From NCBI GenBank assembly GCA_009739215.1, contig VSJF01000007.1:930001-994000 (forward strand): a DNA stretch of 64,000 nt, given 5' to 3'. Both the position numbers and the translations under genes were made by a program. The DNA comes from Floccularia luteovirens. Lineage: Eukaryota; Basidiomycota; Agaricomycetes; Agaricales; Squamanitaceae. The notes under the pieces are model-generated. The model was not told where the DNA came from. It saw nothing but the letters and a program-made list of their open reading frames with translations, and did no database searches. Of the stretch, positions 13,087 through 25,349 are shown in pieces (position 1 is the stretch's first letter; each line of letters begins with the position of its first letter).

Positions 13087-14625
13087 ATGGATATACGTTA
13101 CAAGCATGGCGTTGAACCCTCGAATCATAATGGCCGACATGTAAAGAGGGAAGAGATCGTAGAAGAATCACAGGTGGAAAACGACGACGGCCCCTGGACT
13201 GATGCTGAACAGGCCAGCAATTCCATGACGAGTAGTGTTTTGAAGAGCAGAACAAAGGTCACGGGTAGTCCGCGACTACGACGACTCGGACCTCGCCAAC
13301 GGAAATCCACTGTCGCCCGAATTCCAGGTTCACCTCGCAGATTACCACCCTCCCTTTCACCTGCCACCACTACACCCAACGAGGTACTAACCAGCCAGCC
13401 ATCGCCTACGCCTATCTCACATCTATTTCCCTACCTCAAAGATGCTCTTCTTTTCGCTGGTAAATACATGCTAGACATATTCAGCACTGCCATCCGTTAC
13501 TTGCGTCTACCTCTGGCTTTCCTATTACTTATGTGCTTGTTGAGCTTCGTTATAAGCATGTCTGTGAATGTGATGCGAAATACTTTTGCGCCTTTGTGCG
13601 TGTTGCCGGGTATCTCTAGCATGGCGTTGTGCCTTCCCCCTGTAATCCACAAAGACAAAGGGTCACCACCGAGGTGGGCAGATTATCCCAAACTCATCGA
13701 CTTGCAAGGTCGGACGTTTGGGCAGCTTTTGGAAAGCTCGAATGGAGGTTCCAGCCTCTCCCTCGAGATAAAGAAAGCAGAGATGGCGACCAGCGACTTG
13801 ACTACACTTGTCCGTGTAAGCGACCTGAAGTCAAAGGGACTCCTAGCGGATTCTCTGAAGGATTTCATACAAGACGCAAAGAAGGCAGGAAAAGGCTTGC
13901 AGAAGTTGACGTCGAAAATTGGAGGATCCGTTGACAAGTAAGAGGGCCGCCACATCTTATGACGCAAAGCTTACTTATGGTTCTTTAGTATAATGGCTAT
14001 CAACGACTACGCATTGAATGCCATCGCACAAGCACAAACAGCAACTACCTCGAGGTCGTTTGTCCAGAGTCTCAATCCATGGGCAATCGCTCCTGACGTC
14101 AATAAAGTTATTACTGAATCCTTCACGAGTGCTATGGATGTTGTCTCCAACGACATGCGTCGGTTGATTGTGGAAGCTGAGGTGAACCTTGCGAACCTGA
14201 ACGAACTTGAAGAACGAATGGCCACAGTCCACGAAATTATCGCGCGTGAAGACGCTTCCCTTGCCTCTGCGAAATCAGAACTCCTGGCAGAGCTCTGGAC
14301 GAAACTCGGTGGAAACAAGAAGACGTTGCATAGTTTTGAATCCAACTTGCACCTTCTCAAAGATTTAGGAGATTATAGGAAACGAGCACTGGTACATGTT
14401 GTAGCGGCATTGCAGACATTGAACTCGATGAGTGAGGATATGGAAGATTTGAGAGAACGAGTCGCAGCACCGGAGCTCATGGGCACGAACAGCATCCCGG
14501 TGGAAGTTCATTTGAAAAGCATCCATCACGGTTTGCAAAGATTGAAAGAAGGTAGAATTAGAGCGAAAAGCATAGAAGATGCTCAAATTCGACGAGTTTT
14601 GGGGACCGGGGCTGGTGATAGCTGA
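13087..14625 (+). CDS. Uncharacterised membrane protein with coiled-coil C terminus
   Basis: Two exons (13087-13937, 13989-14625) give 495 residues. Residues about 1-115 are polar and rich in serine, proline and arginine. One strong transmembrane segment (R-L-P-L-A-F-L-L-L-M-C-L-L-S-F-V-I-S) lies near 140-160, followed by a cysteine-containing stretch. The second half is helical and charged, with coiled-coil-like heptads (for example N-L-N-E-L-E-E-R-M-A-T-V-H-E-I-I). The layout suggests a type II membrane protein with a large helical domain on one side of a membrane, perhaps the nuclear envelope or ER. I do not recognise the family, so no function is assigned. It converges on MED22, whose stop is 85 bases past its own. 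Confidence 0.75.
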
Positions 14626-14709
14626 ACTTCATATGTCTTAATTAATGTTTCGTGACTTCTTATAGAAAAGAGAATCACTTGTTTAGATTGAAATTTCCCT
14701 CAGAGAGTC

Positions 14710-15299
14710 TCAATCTTGATTCATGCGATCATGGTCAAATTGAGCCTTCGGCCTTCTGAGTAACTCGTCCAAAAGGGATGCAACTTTTTTCTTTGCGACT
14801 TCCCGCTCTTCCTGGACAACCTTCAATTCTGCGTCACGTCGGTGTGCAATTTGAGCCTCATCCGACAAGAGCAGTAATAGCTTCATAGAATGGATAATGG
14901 ATAATAATGAGTTGGCCGCACGAACCTGCAATTGTTATCATTGAGAATATTTCAACCAAGGCAATCAATTCATATTACCATTGATTCAGCTCGAGATACA
15001 GCTTGGAATGACTCCTGGGCTATGCGAAATTTATCTTTATCACCAATCTAGAGATAAAAAGTAAGGACGGATCGAGTGGAAATGAAAACACTTACTGAAG
15101 CTAAACTAACGAGATCTACCATACCATCCACAAGCGTTTCGACCTCTGTATCGACTTTTTTGTTCCATTCTTCCTCAATGTTATCGAGATATTCTGCTGA
15201 ATTCTGGTCAACAAGGGATTGCAGAATCCCACGCTGGTTTAGATTGGCAGTTGGAAGAGCAGAGGGCCGCGACACATCAGTTTGTGGTATTTCCGACAT
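14710..15299 (-). CDS. MED22: Mediator complex subunit Med22 (Srb6)
   Basis: Three exons (15299-15096, 15047-14979, 14925-14710) give 162 residues, the usual size. The core E-E-W-N-K-K-V-D-T-E-V-E-T-L, then V-D-L-V-S-L-A-S-I-G-D-K-D-K-F, A-Q-E-S-F-Q-A-V-S-R-A-E-S-M and V-R-A-A-N-S-L-L-S-I-I matches Med22/Surf5, a helical subunit of the Mediator head module that connects activators to RNA polymerase II. The remaining residues are charged helix. Exon 2 is exactly 23 codons, so it could be skipped without shifting frame. Confidence 0.88.
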
Positions 15300-18200
15300 C
15301 GCAGTTATGAGATAAGCCTGTGCGAACTACATATGATCAACTGATCACTTTATAAATCGTAAGGCCCAGCTCTTTTCAACATTAGCACCGCAAAATCTTT
15401 AGCACTTGCTGTGAATCGTCATAACCCATAAAGATGGCGAGTGTACCACGTAACTTATACGCCTTGCTCACGAGCTAATGTTATCCAAGGGAGGAAGCCA
15501 CTTTCATCTACAGTAGTCTAAGTGCTTCTCATAGCGAGCTGAAACTGGGCACTACGTCTTCAGTTTTCAAATCTGCCCCTCGGATGGCAGTGGTATCATC
15601 CAAGCCTTGGCCGTGATACGCGCTACTCGCACATGCTTATCTACTGCTGTCGCACTTAGCTCAATTCCCCGCGAATCGAAAGAAAAGATGAAATCCCAGT
15701 GCCCCGTCCCACATGCTGCGCATTTCCTAAATGTTGCTTGCAGCTGAAGTGTTCCTTTTGGGTGCGGGAATCCAGGTAGCGAAATGTGCCCTAGACATAC
15801 ACATTTTTCTGGAGATGGATTTATGCGCAAATAACTTTGTTGAAGCCTTCGTAGCATAGTTTGGACCAGAGAATGCACGCGTTGTCATTACTTTTGGGAA
15901 GAACCAGGCAAATATGTTTCCTTTTAGTGGTGCCGAGCGAGCATGTTTCTCAATGGTATTGTAGCCGATTATCTATCATAGAAATGGACAAGGAGAGCGT
16001 CATCTTCACTAATTTCTTAATGGAAAGTGGCCAACTTGCTTGCCGTAGAATTGCTTGGCCCTTCTTTCGCAGAGTTATCAATCGTTTAGTGAAGCGGCCC
16101 CATGAGGTACAGGAACTTTAGCGGTGAGCACAGCTATCGTACGTCGTTTACTCTGCTGAGCCGTTCAAAGAGAATTTCCGTTTCAAGCAAAGTGACGTAT
16201 AGCATGTAACTATGCATCGAGATTCGCTACTAATCCCCCGGTCGAAGGAATCGATTCATGATCCACTCAGGGACTCATAGGGGAACTTTGTGTGTGATTT
16301 CTATGAAAAAGTGGTCCGAATTCTAAGATATAATGATCATTACAGCATTTCGCATGTCATGAAAATAAAATAAAATCGCGCTATTGAAACTGGTCCTTCC
16401 CCAACAAGATTCAATAGGATACCAGATGTGGTTAGTGTATATTAAACACTACATTTAACGCTGTTCCTGATTTGGCCAGGAAGTGACTACGGCTTGGTGC
16501 GACATTAAAACACCCATTTAAGGTGGTCTCACTAGCCGGAGTGCAATCCTGATCTCGATGCGTTTTACATATAACTAAAACTACTCGTAACGGAATGATA
16601 TTGGTGTGGATATGGTTTGACTGGCGTACGGGCAGACCTCGCTTTTCACAAAACGGGTGCTTTCGTTTTTTGTAACGTTCTGCAGTTATGGGGAAAAAGT
16701 CACTTTAAAAACCCGTATGATTCCCGTGTGATGATGATGTCTTTCCGAGAAGATCAGCAGTTCCGATCTAGACACACGCAACTGTGTAAAAGCCAAGAAT
16801 GCACTTGATCTCGCTTATGTTGAAGATATATTTGGAGATGAACAACTTAAATGCAGCGTACGTCTATCATCACGCTGGTGTATGGCTTATTTATACTTCT
16901 CGTCAATTGGAGGAGGTCAAAAGATGTGTCTCATCATTTATGATGAGGGTACATCCATACACAAGCTTGCTCGCATAACAAATGATTCTGTGGAGGCTCA
17001 CAGGCTCACCGAGAAGACGAAGTTTATCATTGATGGCAGAAGCAAACTGGCTGAACATCAGTCCTGATGCTTTTGTATCCAACGAAAGGTATGTTCTGAC
17101 AACAGAACTCAGTGAGTTAACTTTGTGTAGATGAAACATCTCAAAAATGTTCAAAAACACGTTTATGGACGAATTGAGCTAGAATACCCTAAAGTTGGCA
17201 CTACCCGCACTATCCGATAAGTCGGGGACAATACTCATGATAGTTTGTGATTCTGGTTATACAAGAACCTACCGGACACACTAGGTTGCTTCACCGACTT
17301 CGCGTTTACCTGGTTGAATACCAAGGCAACTCCTGGTTACGCAGATTGAAGTTTTCCTATGGATGTATGACGGAAGATAAATACATACAAAGAAGTTACA
17401 ACGGTTAGGAATCATCGCACCCCGAATCGTTTACGAACGTGCATGTCCGAAAAATTTCGGATATAATTGGCTTTTATTTTCCGCATGAGGGGGTAAGTGT
17501 GCAACTCTAATTTGCTATCTTTCGTTTCTTGACCCTCATCATCAAAGAGATGATGATATATAACAACAATGTAACAAAGCTTAACTTGACCTTTGATAGA
17601 CAGTTCGACCATACGTTTCCGCATGTTCGCACGTTTCAGAGCCCATCTCCTGTATCATGAGTGTGGGACTGGATTGTATCGTCGTTGACATCTTCGACTG
17701 AAATCCGATTTCTCCGGCATGGAGGTGCATCAATAGTAATTGCCATTCTTAATCTCGATTTACACGATGTCATGGGAATACACAACGATGGGACACAATG
17801 GGACGCTGGGTATGGCATCTCTCCCTTATATAGACAACGTGTCATGGAGCTAGGCTTAGTGGACTATCAGGTGAGTCTCCTGATATGTTGCATCAACCAA
17901 CGCAGCCCGAATTGCACCAAACTGCTCTATAATACTGGCTTGAAAGCAGAAAGGTCCTCTGCTATCTCCTATGTTTGGGCCTTTAGAGAGGGCTCGAGAA
18001 ACGATGTCAATATATGATGATTATCACGTAATCAGATCAGATCAGGCACATTTGTGATGTCCACGTTGCAAGTAGTTTGGTGGAATGATTATTGTGTTTC
18101 GAATTGAGATGCTCTGCGGTGGGTACCCTGGTGTTCATTTGTAATTGATGCTAGAGTGCAACGCTGCAAATACAAGTGCAGATGGTGCAGATCGGGACCC

Positions 18201-18347
18201 TGTATTGCGTAAGAGTGATTGTGAGATAATCGATCTAATCGATTTCTGGATCACCGATTTAGAAATAAATAAATAAAATGAATAATTTTCATCAGAAGGA
18301 TTGAGCAGAGGAATAACCAGGCATGAGGCGGGTGTATTTTTTTACTG
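15300..18347. other. Gene-poor 3 kb region
   Basis: No gene could be supported. The best open frames are 103 codons on the minus strand (15878-15567, containing a C-A-A-C-G-T-G-H-W-D motif) and 118 codons on the plus strand (17661-18017, non-ATG start). Neither joins to neighbouring exons with good splice sites. Degenerate gene remnants are possible. No terminal repeats, target duplications or transposase motifs were seen. Confidence 0.5.
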
Positions 18348-18354
18348 TATAAAA
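18348..18354 (+). promoter_or_regulatory. TATA-like box upstream of the GATA factor gene
   Basis: TATAAAA lies 534 bases before the start codon. It is followed at about 18460-18600 by a pyrimidine-rich (CT) block, a common feature just upstream of transcription starts in filamentous fungi. Together they suggest a leader of 300 bases or more, which contains a tiny upstream frame, ATG-TAT-TGA, at 18719-18727. Confidence 0.35.
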
Positions 18355-18881
18355 TAGGATGAAACACCGATCTGGCAGACGTATTCGTACTCCGCTGATG
18401 GGAGATCCCAACCCAGCTCGGTGTTTTTGATCAGGGCAGGCAGCGCTGTTGGCATTTCATCCTCAACATACTCTCTCTTCCTGCCATCATCCTCCTCCTT
18501 CCCGCTTCAAATCTCAGTTTTACCCTTTTCCTTCGCTACTTTCCAGCTTGGCAGGCTTTGAGCTTGGTCCGGTCGTTCCATCGACTCTGACGTTGCTTTT
18601 CTCACTTTACTCAGCGTGCCCTGAGTGATTCTGGTTCGCTCCTTGAATAGTCCCGTTTTTCCCATCCAGAAGGTCATCTGGTGCTGGGGTCAGGATCTGT
18701 GTTGTGACAAGTTGTGTGATGTATTGATCTGTTATTCTCATCCAGATATCTGTGCTTGCAAGATCCGCCGTCATCGGGAGATACATACAAATACTCAGAT
18801 TCAAAAACTATCGTTCTTTTGATCTCGGTCTTGCCGATCCACAGGTTCAACAACCTTTTTGTTGAACCCCTTCGCGCTGTC

Positions 18882-21689
18882 ATGACCTCAGCCCACCATC
18901 CAGGACAGCATACAAGATACTCTTTACATCCTCCTCCTTCAAATGCAAACAATGAATTTCGTTTGCCTTCTCTTAAAGATTTAAATTTTTACCGTCCACC
19001 AGCTCAAGATAACCTCAACAATCCTGGCCCCGTTGAACTCCCTCCCCAGGATCATTCTGCTGCTCGTCATGTTCAGTCATGGGCCCGCCCTAATCCTTCT
19101 TCTGCAATACAGCAGTCCATGCCTTCTCATCCACAACATCCTCATCAACAACATACTCCACCCTTATCAGCTGGTCATGAGATAGCTCCCTCAAAAGCAG
19201 AGTATTCGTCCAAGCATGAAAATGGCGGTTATCTGCACCCTGGCATTCCTTTGTCGGCACAAGTGACACCAGTCCCTGGTTCTGTTCATGTAGGTCAAGT
19301 CTCCCGTGGAGATGATGTCCCCCACTCTCCAAATCAGCCAAAACGTCCTCGAACAACGTCCTCGACTATGAATATGCCACATGATATTCGTACATCACAT
19401 GTAAGACTTCTTCACGAGGTTAATTAATTATACACATCTAATACCACGCGAGCGTAGCCCTCGCAAACCGCATATGCGTCACAGTATGTGCCGTACCCAT
19501 CCCAACCACCACCGCCCAGTCAATTCCATCCAATACCCTCTAATGTTCCTGGGCCACAAGGACATTCGACACACCCTACTACAACTTCCCCCCATGAACA
19601 AATGCACCATCATGCTGTTCCTGTCAACAATCATGCCTCCTACAATGGCTACCAACAACATCCTTACATGCAGGCTCGACCTCAAGCAGTTCACCCTCAA
19701 CATTCTAACCACCAAGCTTCGCATGCTAATCCTTATCCATCCCCCGGGCCTCCTCTTTCCGCTCCTCCTCCGCAAGGTCCTTGGGCACAGTCGCATCAGC
19801 AACAACCAACACACCAACAGCAGACTCAGCACCACCCTCATCGCCAGCAATTACCCCCTCCACCCCCTCCACCGTCAGCTCAACAACAACAACAACAGCA
19901 GCAGCAACATCAACAACATCAACAGCAGCAGCAGCAACACCCCCATCACCCTCATATCCATCCCCACCATCAACCACAGCCGCAACCTGCCTCCCAACCT
20001 CCTTCCCATTCTCATATGCTCCCTCAGCATCACCATCAGCAGCCGGTTCAGTCCCAGCCACCGCCGCCTCAGGTTCCGCAACAACCCCCTCCACAACCTC
20101 AACAACAGCCTCCACAACCACAACCACAGCAGCAGCAGCAACCTCAACAGCAACCTCAGCCTCCACAGTCACTCCCACTGCATACCCACCCACATCCCAG
20201 CCAAGCAGCCATACCACAGCAGCTTCAGCTCCCATTTGGCAGGACCACAACGACTACTGCTTTGGTACCGACTAACATTGATACTCGTAGTGTTTATTCA
20301 ACAACAAACGAAGTGGACCGGGTCCCATCTGCTCGAAATGATACAATGGCTGAAGTATGTTCATTTCCATGAACATTTGGGAATTGTCAATGACTTTTTT
20401 TTTGAAAAGATAGTGAAGCATTGTAGCGCTTTATACTCGTTCGCAAGCCGTTATGGTGGGTATATCATCCCCAAGATGAACAGTTCATATATCTAACTAG
20501 GATTACAATAGCTCATATGCAAGCTACGATGCCTCATGCTCAACCGACTACAACCGAATTGGCAGAAATGGCACAGAGAGCAATTACTGTTGTAAAACTT
20601 TTGGAAGAATTTCGTAGGATGTCGTTACCTGAAGCCGACCGAGGCAAAATTAGTAATGACGGGAGCACTAATGAGGACCAGCGTCCCCCTAAGCGACCTT
20701 GGGAGGAAATGTCGCCAGATGGAACTGCATTGCAAGAAGCTACTACCTTCCAAGAGGTTTGTTTCGTTTGATCAAATATTTCGCTCAGGTCAGAGACTTA
20801 ATACAGTATCACAGCCATACTCTTCTACAAATGAGAGCAATAACAACAATAGTAACAGCAAGGTGCAATCTACTGCAGAGCAGGACATGGAAATCATTCG
20901 TACAAAACGTGCAACCAGCGCCGCAGGAGGCAATGGTGCTACGGGACAACCCAAAAGTAAATACAGAAAGCGAAGTGTGAGTCTAGCTCTATATGTACCA
21001 GCTATTCTCCGAGCTGATCCTGAAACGTTCCGTTTTATGGTCTGGTCAGCGGGCTACACCTCCTGGGAAGTGTCACTCTTGCAACATTCGAGAGACTCCC
21101 GAGTGGAGACGAGGACCGGACGGCGCCAGGACATTATGCAATGCTTGTGGTTTACGTAAATACTTTTATATACTGTCCAGACGGAGCATTACTGACATCT
21201 ATTGAAATAGATTACGCAAAACTAATACGCAAAAGAGACAAAGCAGGCAGCAACGGAGAAGTTCCTCGAATCGATATGGAGACTCTGCGCGCATCTGCAC
21301 GAGCTGCAGATTTAGCTGATAAATCCCACCCTCGATCTTCAAAGCAGGCAAGGCCTCAGCACCAACAGTCAACCGAACCAACGTCCCCTATGGAATCTTC
21401 AAAACAACCGCAGCAACACCATCAAGGCTCTTTCCAACTAGCAACGATGGTAACGCACGAAACGACGAATTCTACCATGCTATCTGATGCGAATCGTATG
21501 CCTCCCCCGCAACAAAGCCACCATCAAAGCATGTCATCTACGATGCCAGTACCCCCTCCACCATGGGTGACGTCGACGCCGCATCCATCGTCTGCATCTG
21601 CCACGCGTGTCTATGCTCCAGAACAACTCCAGCATCAATCATTCATCAGGTCCTCGCAACATTCCATTCCTCAGCCTTCGCCTCGTTAA
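18882..21689 (+). CDS. NsdD-type GATA zinc-finger transcription factor
   Basis: Seven exons (18882-19400, 19485-20354, 20410-20455, 20512-20756, 20815-20976, 21050-21155, 21211-21689) give 808 residues. One GATA finger spans about 622-647 as C-X2-C-X18-C-X2-C, with [21 protein letters not shown] and the basic tail H-Y-A-K-L-I-R-K, rebuilt across two introns. The [10 protein letters not shown] variant is that of Aspergillus NsdD and Neurospora SUB-1, regulators of sexual development. Upstream is a conserved helix [15 protein letters not shown]. Much of residues 175-460 is glutamine/proline/histidine repeat, likely an activation region. The start follows a long leader, and the ATG is the first in this frame after the CT-rich tract that fits the downstream exon. 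Confidence 0.88.
19869..20165 (+). repeat. CAA/CAG/CCN low-complexity repeat encoding poly-Q/P/H
   Basis: The coding strand is a run of CAA, CAG, CAT and CCN codons encoding glutamine blocks of up to nine residues mixed with proline and histidine. Such tracts change length by slippage and often vary between strains. They also create long spurious frames on the opposite strand. Confidence 0.85.
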
Positions 21690-23127
21690 TCACTAGGTTA
21701 TAAGCTTACTTGTTAGTAACTATCATAATTTCGGCCATGTATACACAGTCATCGATTCTTTCTTGGTCAGCCACTGTTCGTCGCTTTGCATTTTTTTTTA
21801 TAACACTGCCCTGTGTGATAGTGATATGCTTCCAACTGCTTACTTGGAAAATGATCATGATTAATATCTAGTATATATTAGTATGTTTTTATGTTGTCTC
21901 GTCGTACGCTTTTTACCAGAATCTTAATTGCAATTGTATTTTCTGACTTGCAGTCATGAAATTCCGGTATTCTACTTTATCAGGCCGATCGTCGTCACAT
22001 CGGGGATACAACGATCAAAACGAGATCCACTAGAACCGTCCACCTGCCACAACAGTTAGTCACTCCTGAGACATCTCAATCATTCAAATTTCCATTTTTG
22101 TCCCTTTCCCCTGAGATGTGTTAGAAGATTAGCAACCGTGAGAGAACTCTTTGGCTGATTGGGCGCGTGTGTGGTTCATGCGAGACTCCATAAGGACTAT
22201 ATTTCCCATTACCTCAAAGACAGATGGTACCTACATTTCTTGGCGCTAAGACTGTAACACATGAACCCAGGAATCTGGCGTACAAAAAAAGTCACTGTGA
22301 CATAGGTATAATTATTATGTATGTTCTCTTACGAATAAGTTCCACACTTGAAGCATGATGATGCACGATGTGTTGAGAAATCACATCCAACTCTTTTCAA
22401 CCTTACCTGGCTAACCGAGGTAGAAGCCATCTGATGTTTTATTACCCAATAGGCTAGCAAACCGTACTTGACAGACGTTGACAGGATGAGCTTTTCTGCT
22501 AGGCGATACACAAAATTCCTTCCTTTCACGATATTTATAGCTATAAAAATTATGGCCAAGGGGCTTAGCACTTAGTACTTCGCAGCCAATTCATTCGTCT
22601 GCTCCCTGCTCACCACTTCTCTTCGTGTCTCCCTGGATACACTCCATGAACGCATGGAGCCTTGCCACTTGGCGTGTACGACATCTCAAGGAACTCTTTG
22701 TCAATGAGACAGTTTCCGGCAAGCGATGTACCAACGTGCATTAGAATGCATTAATAGTCGAGTTAACACAATATTCACCCGTTCGGAATTACCAAAAAAT
22801 CTTTGTATGCAGTACGAATATCATTTTTGTCGATCTCAATGATGTATTGCAACCTCAACGATCCAGATCCCAAAGTGATCTGCACAAAGTACTTACGATA
22901 CAAAAATGGGCTATGGATTGTGTATCTCTGGGGTAGAAATAGTCCAAGTTCATTATCTGCATGACTGGCAAAGACATGATGGTGATCACAGATATGTATT
23001 CAAATAAGATCCGATGTGAAATCAAATAACTTTTACTGATCTCGATCTCGACGAAACACTCGGTTGTATCTGAAAAGTGTCTAAAAAGAGAGGTAAACAC
23101 CGCTGTGTTATTCACCGTTCCAGCAAC
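21690..23127. other. Intergenic region between convergent genes
   Basis: This 1.4 kb lies between the stop codons of the GATA factor and the dioxygenase. Short frames at 22329-22571 and 22855-23115 (minus) show no domain, and no intron chain connects them. Nothing else was recognised. Confidence 0.5.
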
Positions 23128-24748
23128 TTAATCATTGTAGCCTCTTGCTTTAGTGGGTTTACTGTTTGGAATTTCAATATTGACGCCTTGCTGCCTCCAG
23201 ATTTCCAGCTGTCTGTCTTTTGCCTTATGACCGGTTTGCTGCTCATACTCTTCAACTGATGTTGGTTTTTCTCCATGTGGTGTGGCGCGTAAAGCATGTC
23301 GCGTAGCAGGCCAAAAGTCGAATGTCGCCGAGTGTGTTACAATCTGCACATATCCGTTGTTAGTAAGTAATAAGACTGTAATTCACATTTATTACTCTGT
23401 TATCCCAGAAAGCAATCGAGTTAGGTTCCCATTTGAATCTTACTTGGTGGTCCGGGTTTTCGCTAATTTGGTGGAAGAGGAAAGTTAAAATTGCATCAGA
23501 TTCTGCTTTTGGTACCCCGACAATTCGACGAGTAAATCCTGAGCAGAGGTGTTGAAGACAAGAATTTGCGGTGAAGCACAACATATCTACCTGGGTTTAC
23601 GTAGACACTCTTCCAACGTGTAGCAGGGTGTACACGGACGACAGGATGAATAGTTTCTATTTCCTGTCGACGTACATGAAGGCCGGCAGCCCTGGATCCA
23701 TCGGCCTGTGCGACTGCGCTATGAACGGCAGTTAACCCTTCCAAATACTGTTGCATTCCTGGACTCAAAGAAGAGTATAATGCATAACTAAACAATTTCG
23801 TTTATATCAGTTTGGGGTTAACAGGATGTAAGTCACACAAACCCCGAGCTCCAAAGGGTGTCTCCGCCAGTCTCGGGTCCAACAATTACTTTAAGGGACG
23901 TCGTGCTCGGCGGCTGCAGCTCATACGAAACCTGGAAGGGTACCATCAGAACCTGTGATTTGTGACTACAACAATAATTATATCGTACATCCGAATGCCA
24001 TAATTCAATTTTCGAAAACGCCGAGGGGTCAGGTCTACGGGAAGCATCATTGTACACCACTGACATGTTATACGATCAGTGATAACGTATGTAATTGAAG
24101 GTTGATACACACCGTGTACTTCTTCAAGACCATTTCTTGGGATAGGAGTGGTAGCATGTTTATGTAATGGGCCAAAGTATCGGGCGAGGTCAAGCTGAGC
24201 ATGGATGTCCAATTCTTGATCACGAAAGACTGGTCAAAATTGAAATTAGCTTTATTTCTTGCAGGAAATTAGATTTGATAAACTAACAAACAACACCCCG
24301 CTCGGCAACTAAAAGGGCACTTAAATAGTGTTAGATTGTAGCCGAATATAAAATGAATTAGTCCGACTTACAGCTCGTCTTTTTGTGCATCAGAGAGTTG
24401 CCTCAAATCGATCCCATCTATCTCTGTTCCAATCACAGGAGTCAGATGTTTCACTTTCTTTGCGGCACTGAAAAGATTCTTCTTGGTAGAATCTGCAGAA
24501 AGTCCACGGTCTGTAACTTTCACCTCGGTTAAAGGTTCCCAGTCTAATTTAGGAAAGGATGGCTACATGCAATCAATGGGCGTCTAAATTAAACCGGGAG
24601 CAAGATTACTTACCTTGAACTCGGAGTAGGGATACGTATTATCACCATCATCGGCGATTGAAGGTGAATAGAAAGGGTTGAAAACAGTAGCCTCCTTCGA
24701 GATTCTTTCGGTTTTGTTCACACCTCCTGCAACTGCTACGGGTGTCAT
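23128..24748 (-). CDS. TauD/TfdA-family 2-oxoglutarate-dependent dioxygenase
   Basis: Nine exons (24748-24614, 24562-24372, 24319-24288, 24229-24113, 24059-23989, 23931-23843, 23787-23591, 23538-23396, 23343-23128) give 396 residues. The iron-binding triad is visible: W-H-S-D (H180, D182, rebuilt at the end of exon 5) and I-V-T-H (H329), followed by P-A-T-R (R340) for 2-oxoglutarate. Other family landmarks are G-P-E-T-G-G-D-T-L-W and R-D-Q-E-L-D-I-H-A-Q. The closest known fungal relatives are sulfonate/taurine dioxygenases such as yeast Jlp1, which release sulfite for sulfur nutrition. The true substrate is not readable from sequence. No targeting signal is seen, so it is probably cytosolic. 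Confidence 0.9.
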
Positions 24749-25349
24749 TGGGAGATGATGAGGGTATGAGAAAATGAAAGGAAGGAAGTTACTTTATCTT
24801 ATATGCCTTGGGAAGGTGGTTATCTCACGGCCATGCAAAGGTTGTAGGAATCATATACCATTCCCTAGGTAAAATGAGCCTAGATGACGCGATGTTAAGA
24901 TAACGTGATCCCAAAGAGGTTGATCTCGTTCTCCATCGTTCCCAAGAAGTTGAGATAGAATCTTCGAATAAACCCTCAGGGCGTCGGAAGGTAGCTAGTT
25001 CTTCGGGTGCATATCCAAGTCAAGGCCATGATCAGATTCACGTAGAACAGATGGCCGAGAACTGGGGAATGGTAGATACGTCCGATGATTATCAGGATCA
25101 ACGGTCCGTCACATGGCTAGAGAAACCGAGGACATCTAACTTATACTATTCTTCAGCGCCTCCCATGAACAACGCCAGGTCAACGAGCATCAGGCTAGAA
25201 AATGCCGTTATATGTGACATTACAGTACGACATACACATACATGATGCTACATTTTTACTAGGGACCTCCAGCCAGCCAAAAGGTGGATAGCTGGGCGAC
25301 GCGCTGTTGCAGATGTATCATTCGAAGGGATTTCTGATTAATCAAAAAC
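24749..25349. other. Intergenic region between two minus-strand genes
   Basis: Contains the dioxygenase promoter and the 3' end of the RAD51 paralogue. An open frame at 25051-25245 on the plus strand lacks any recognisable feature. Confidence 0.5.

Noticed and set aside
19726..20250. 174-codon minus-strand frame rich in Val and Ala, plus parallel plus-strand frames of 164 and 340 codons
   Set aside because: All are shadows of the CAG/CCN repeat inside the GATA factor; only the Gln/Pro frame links to flanking exons.
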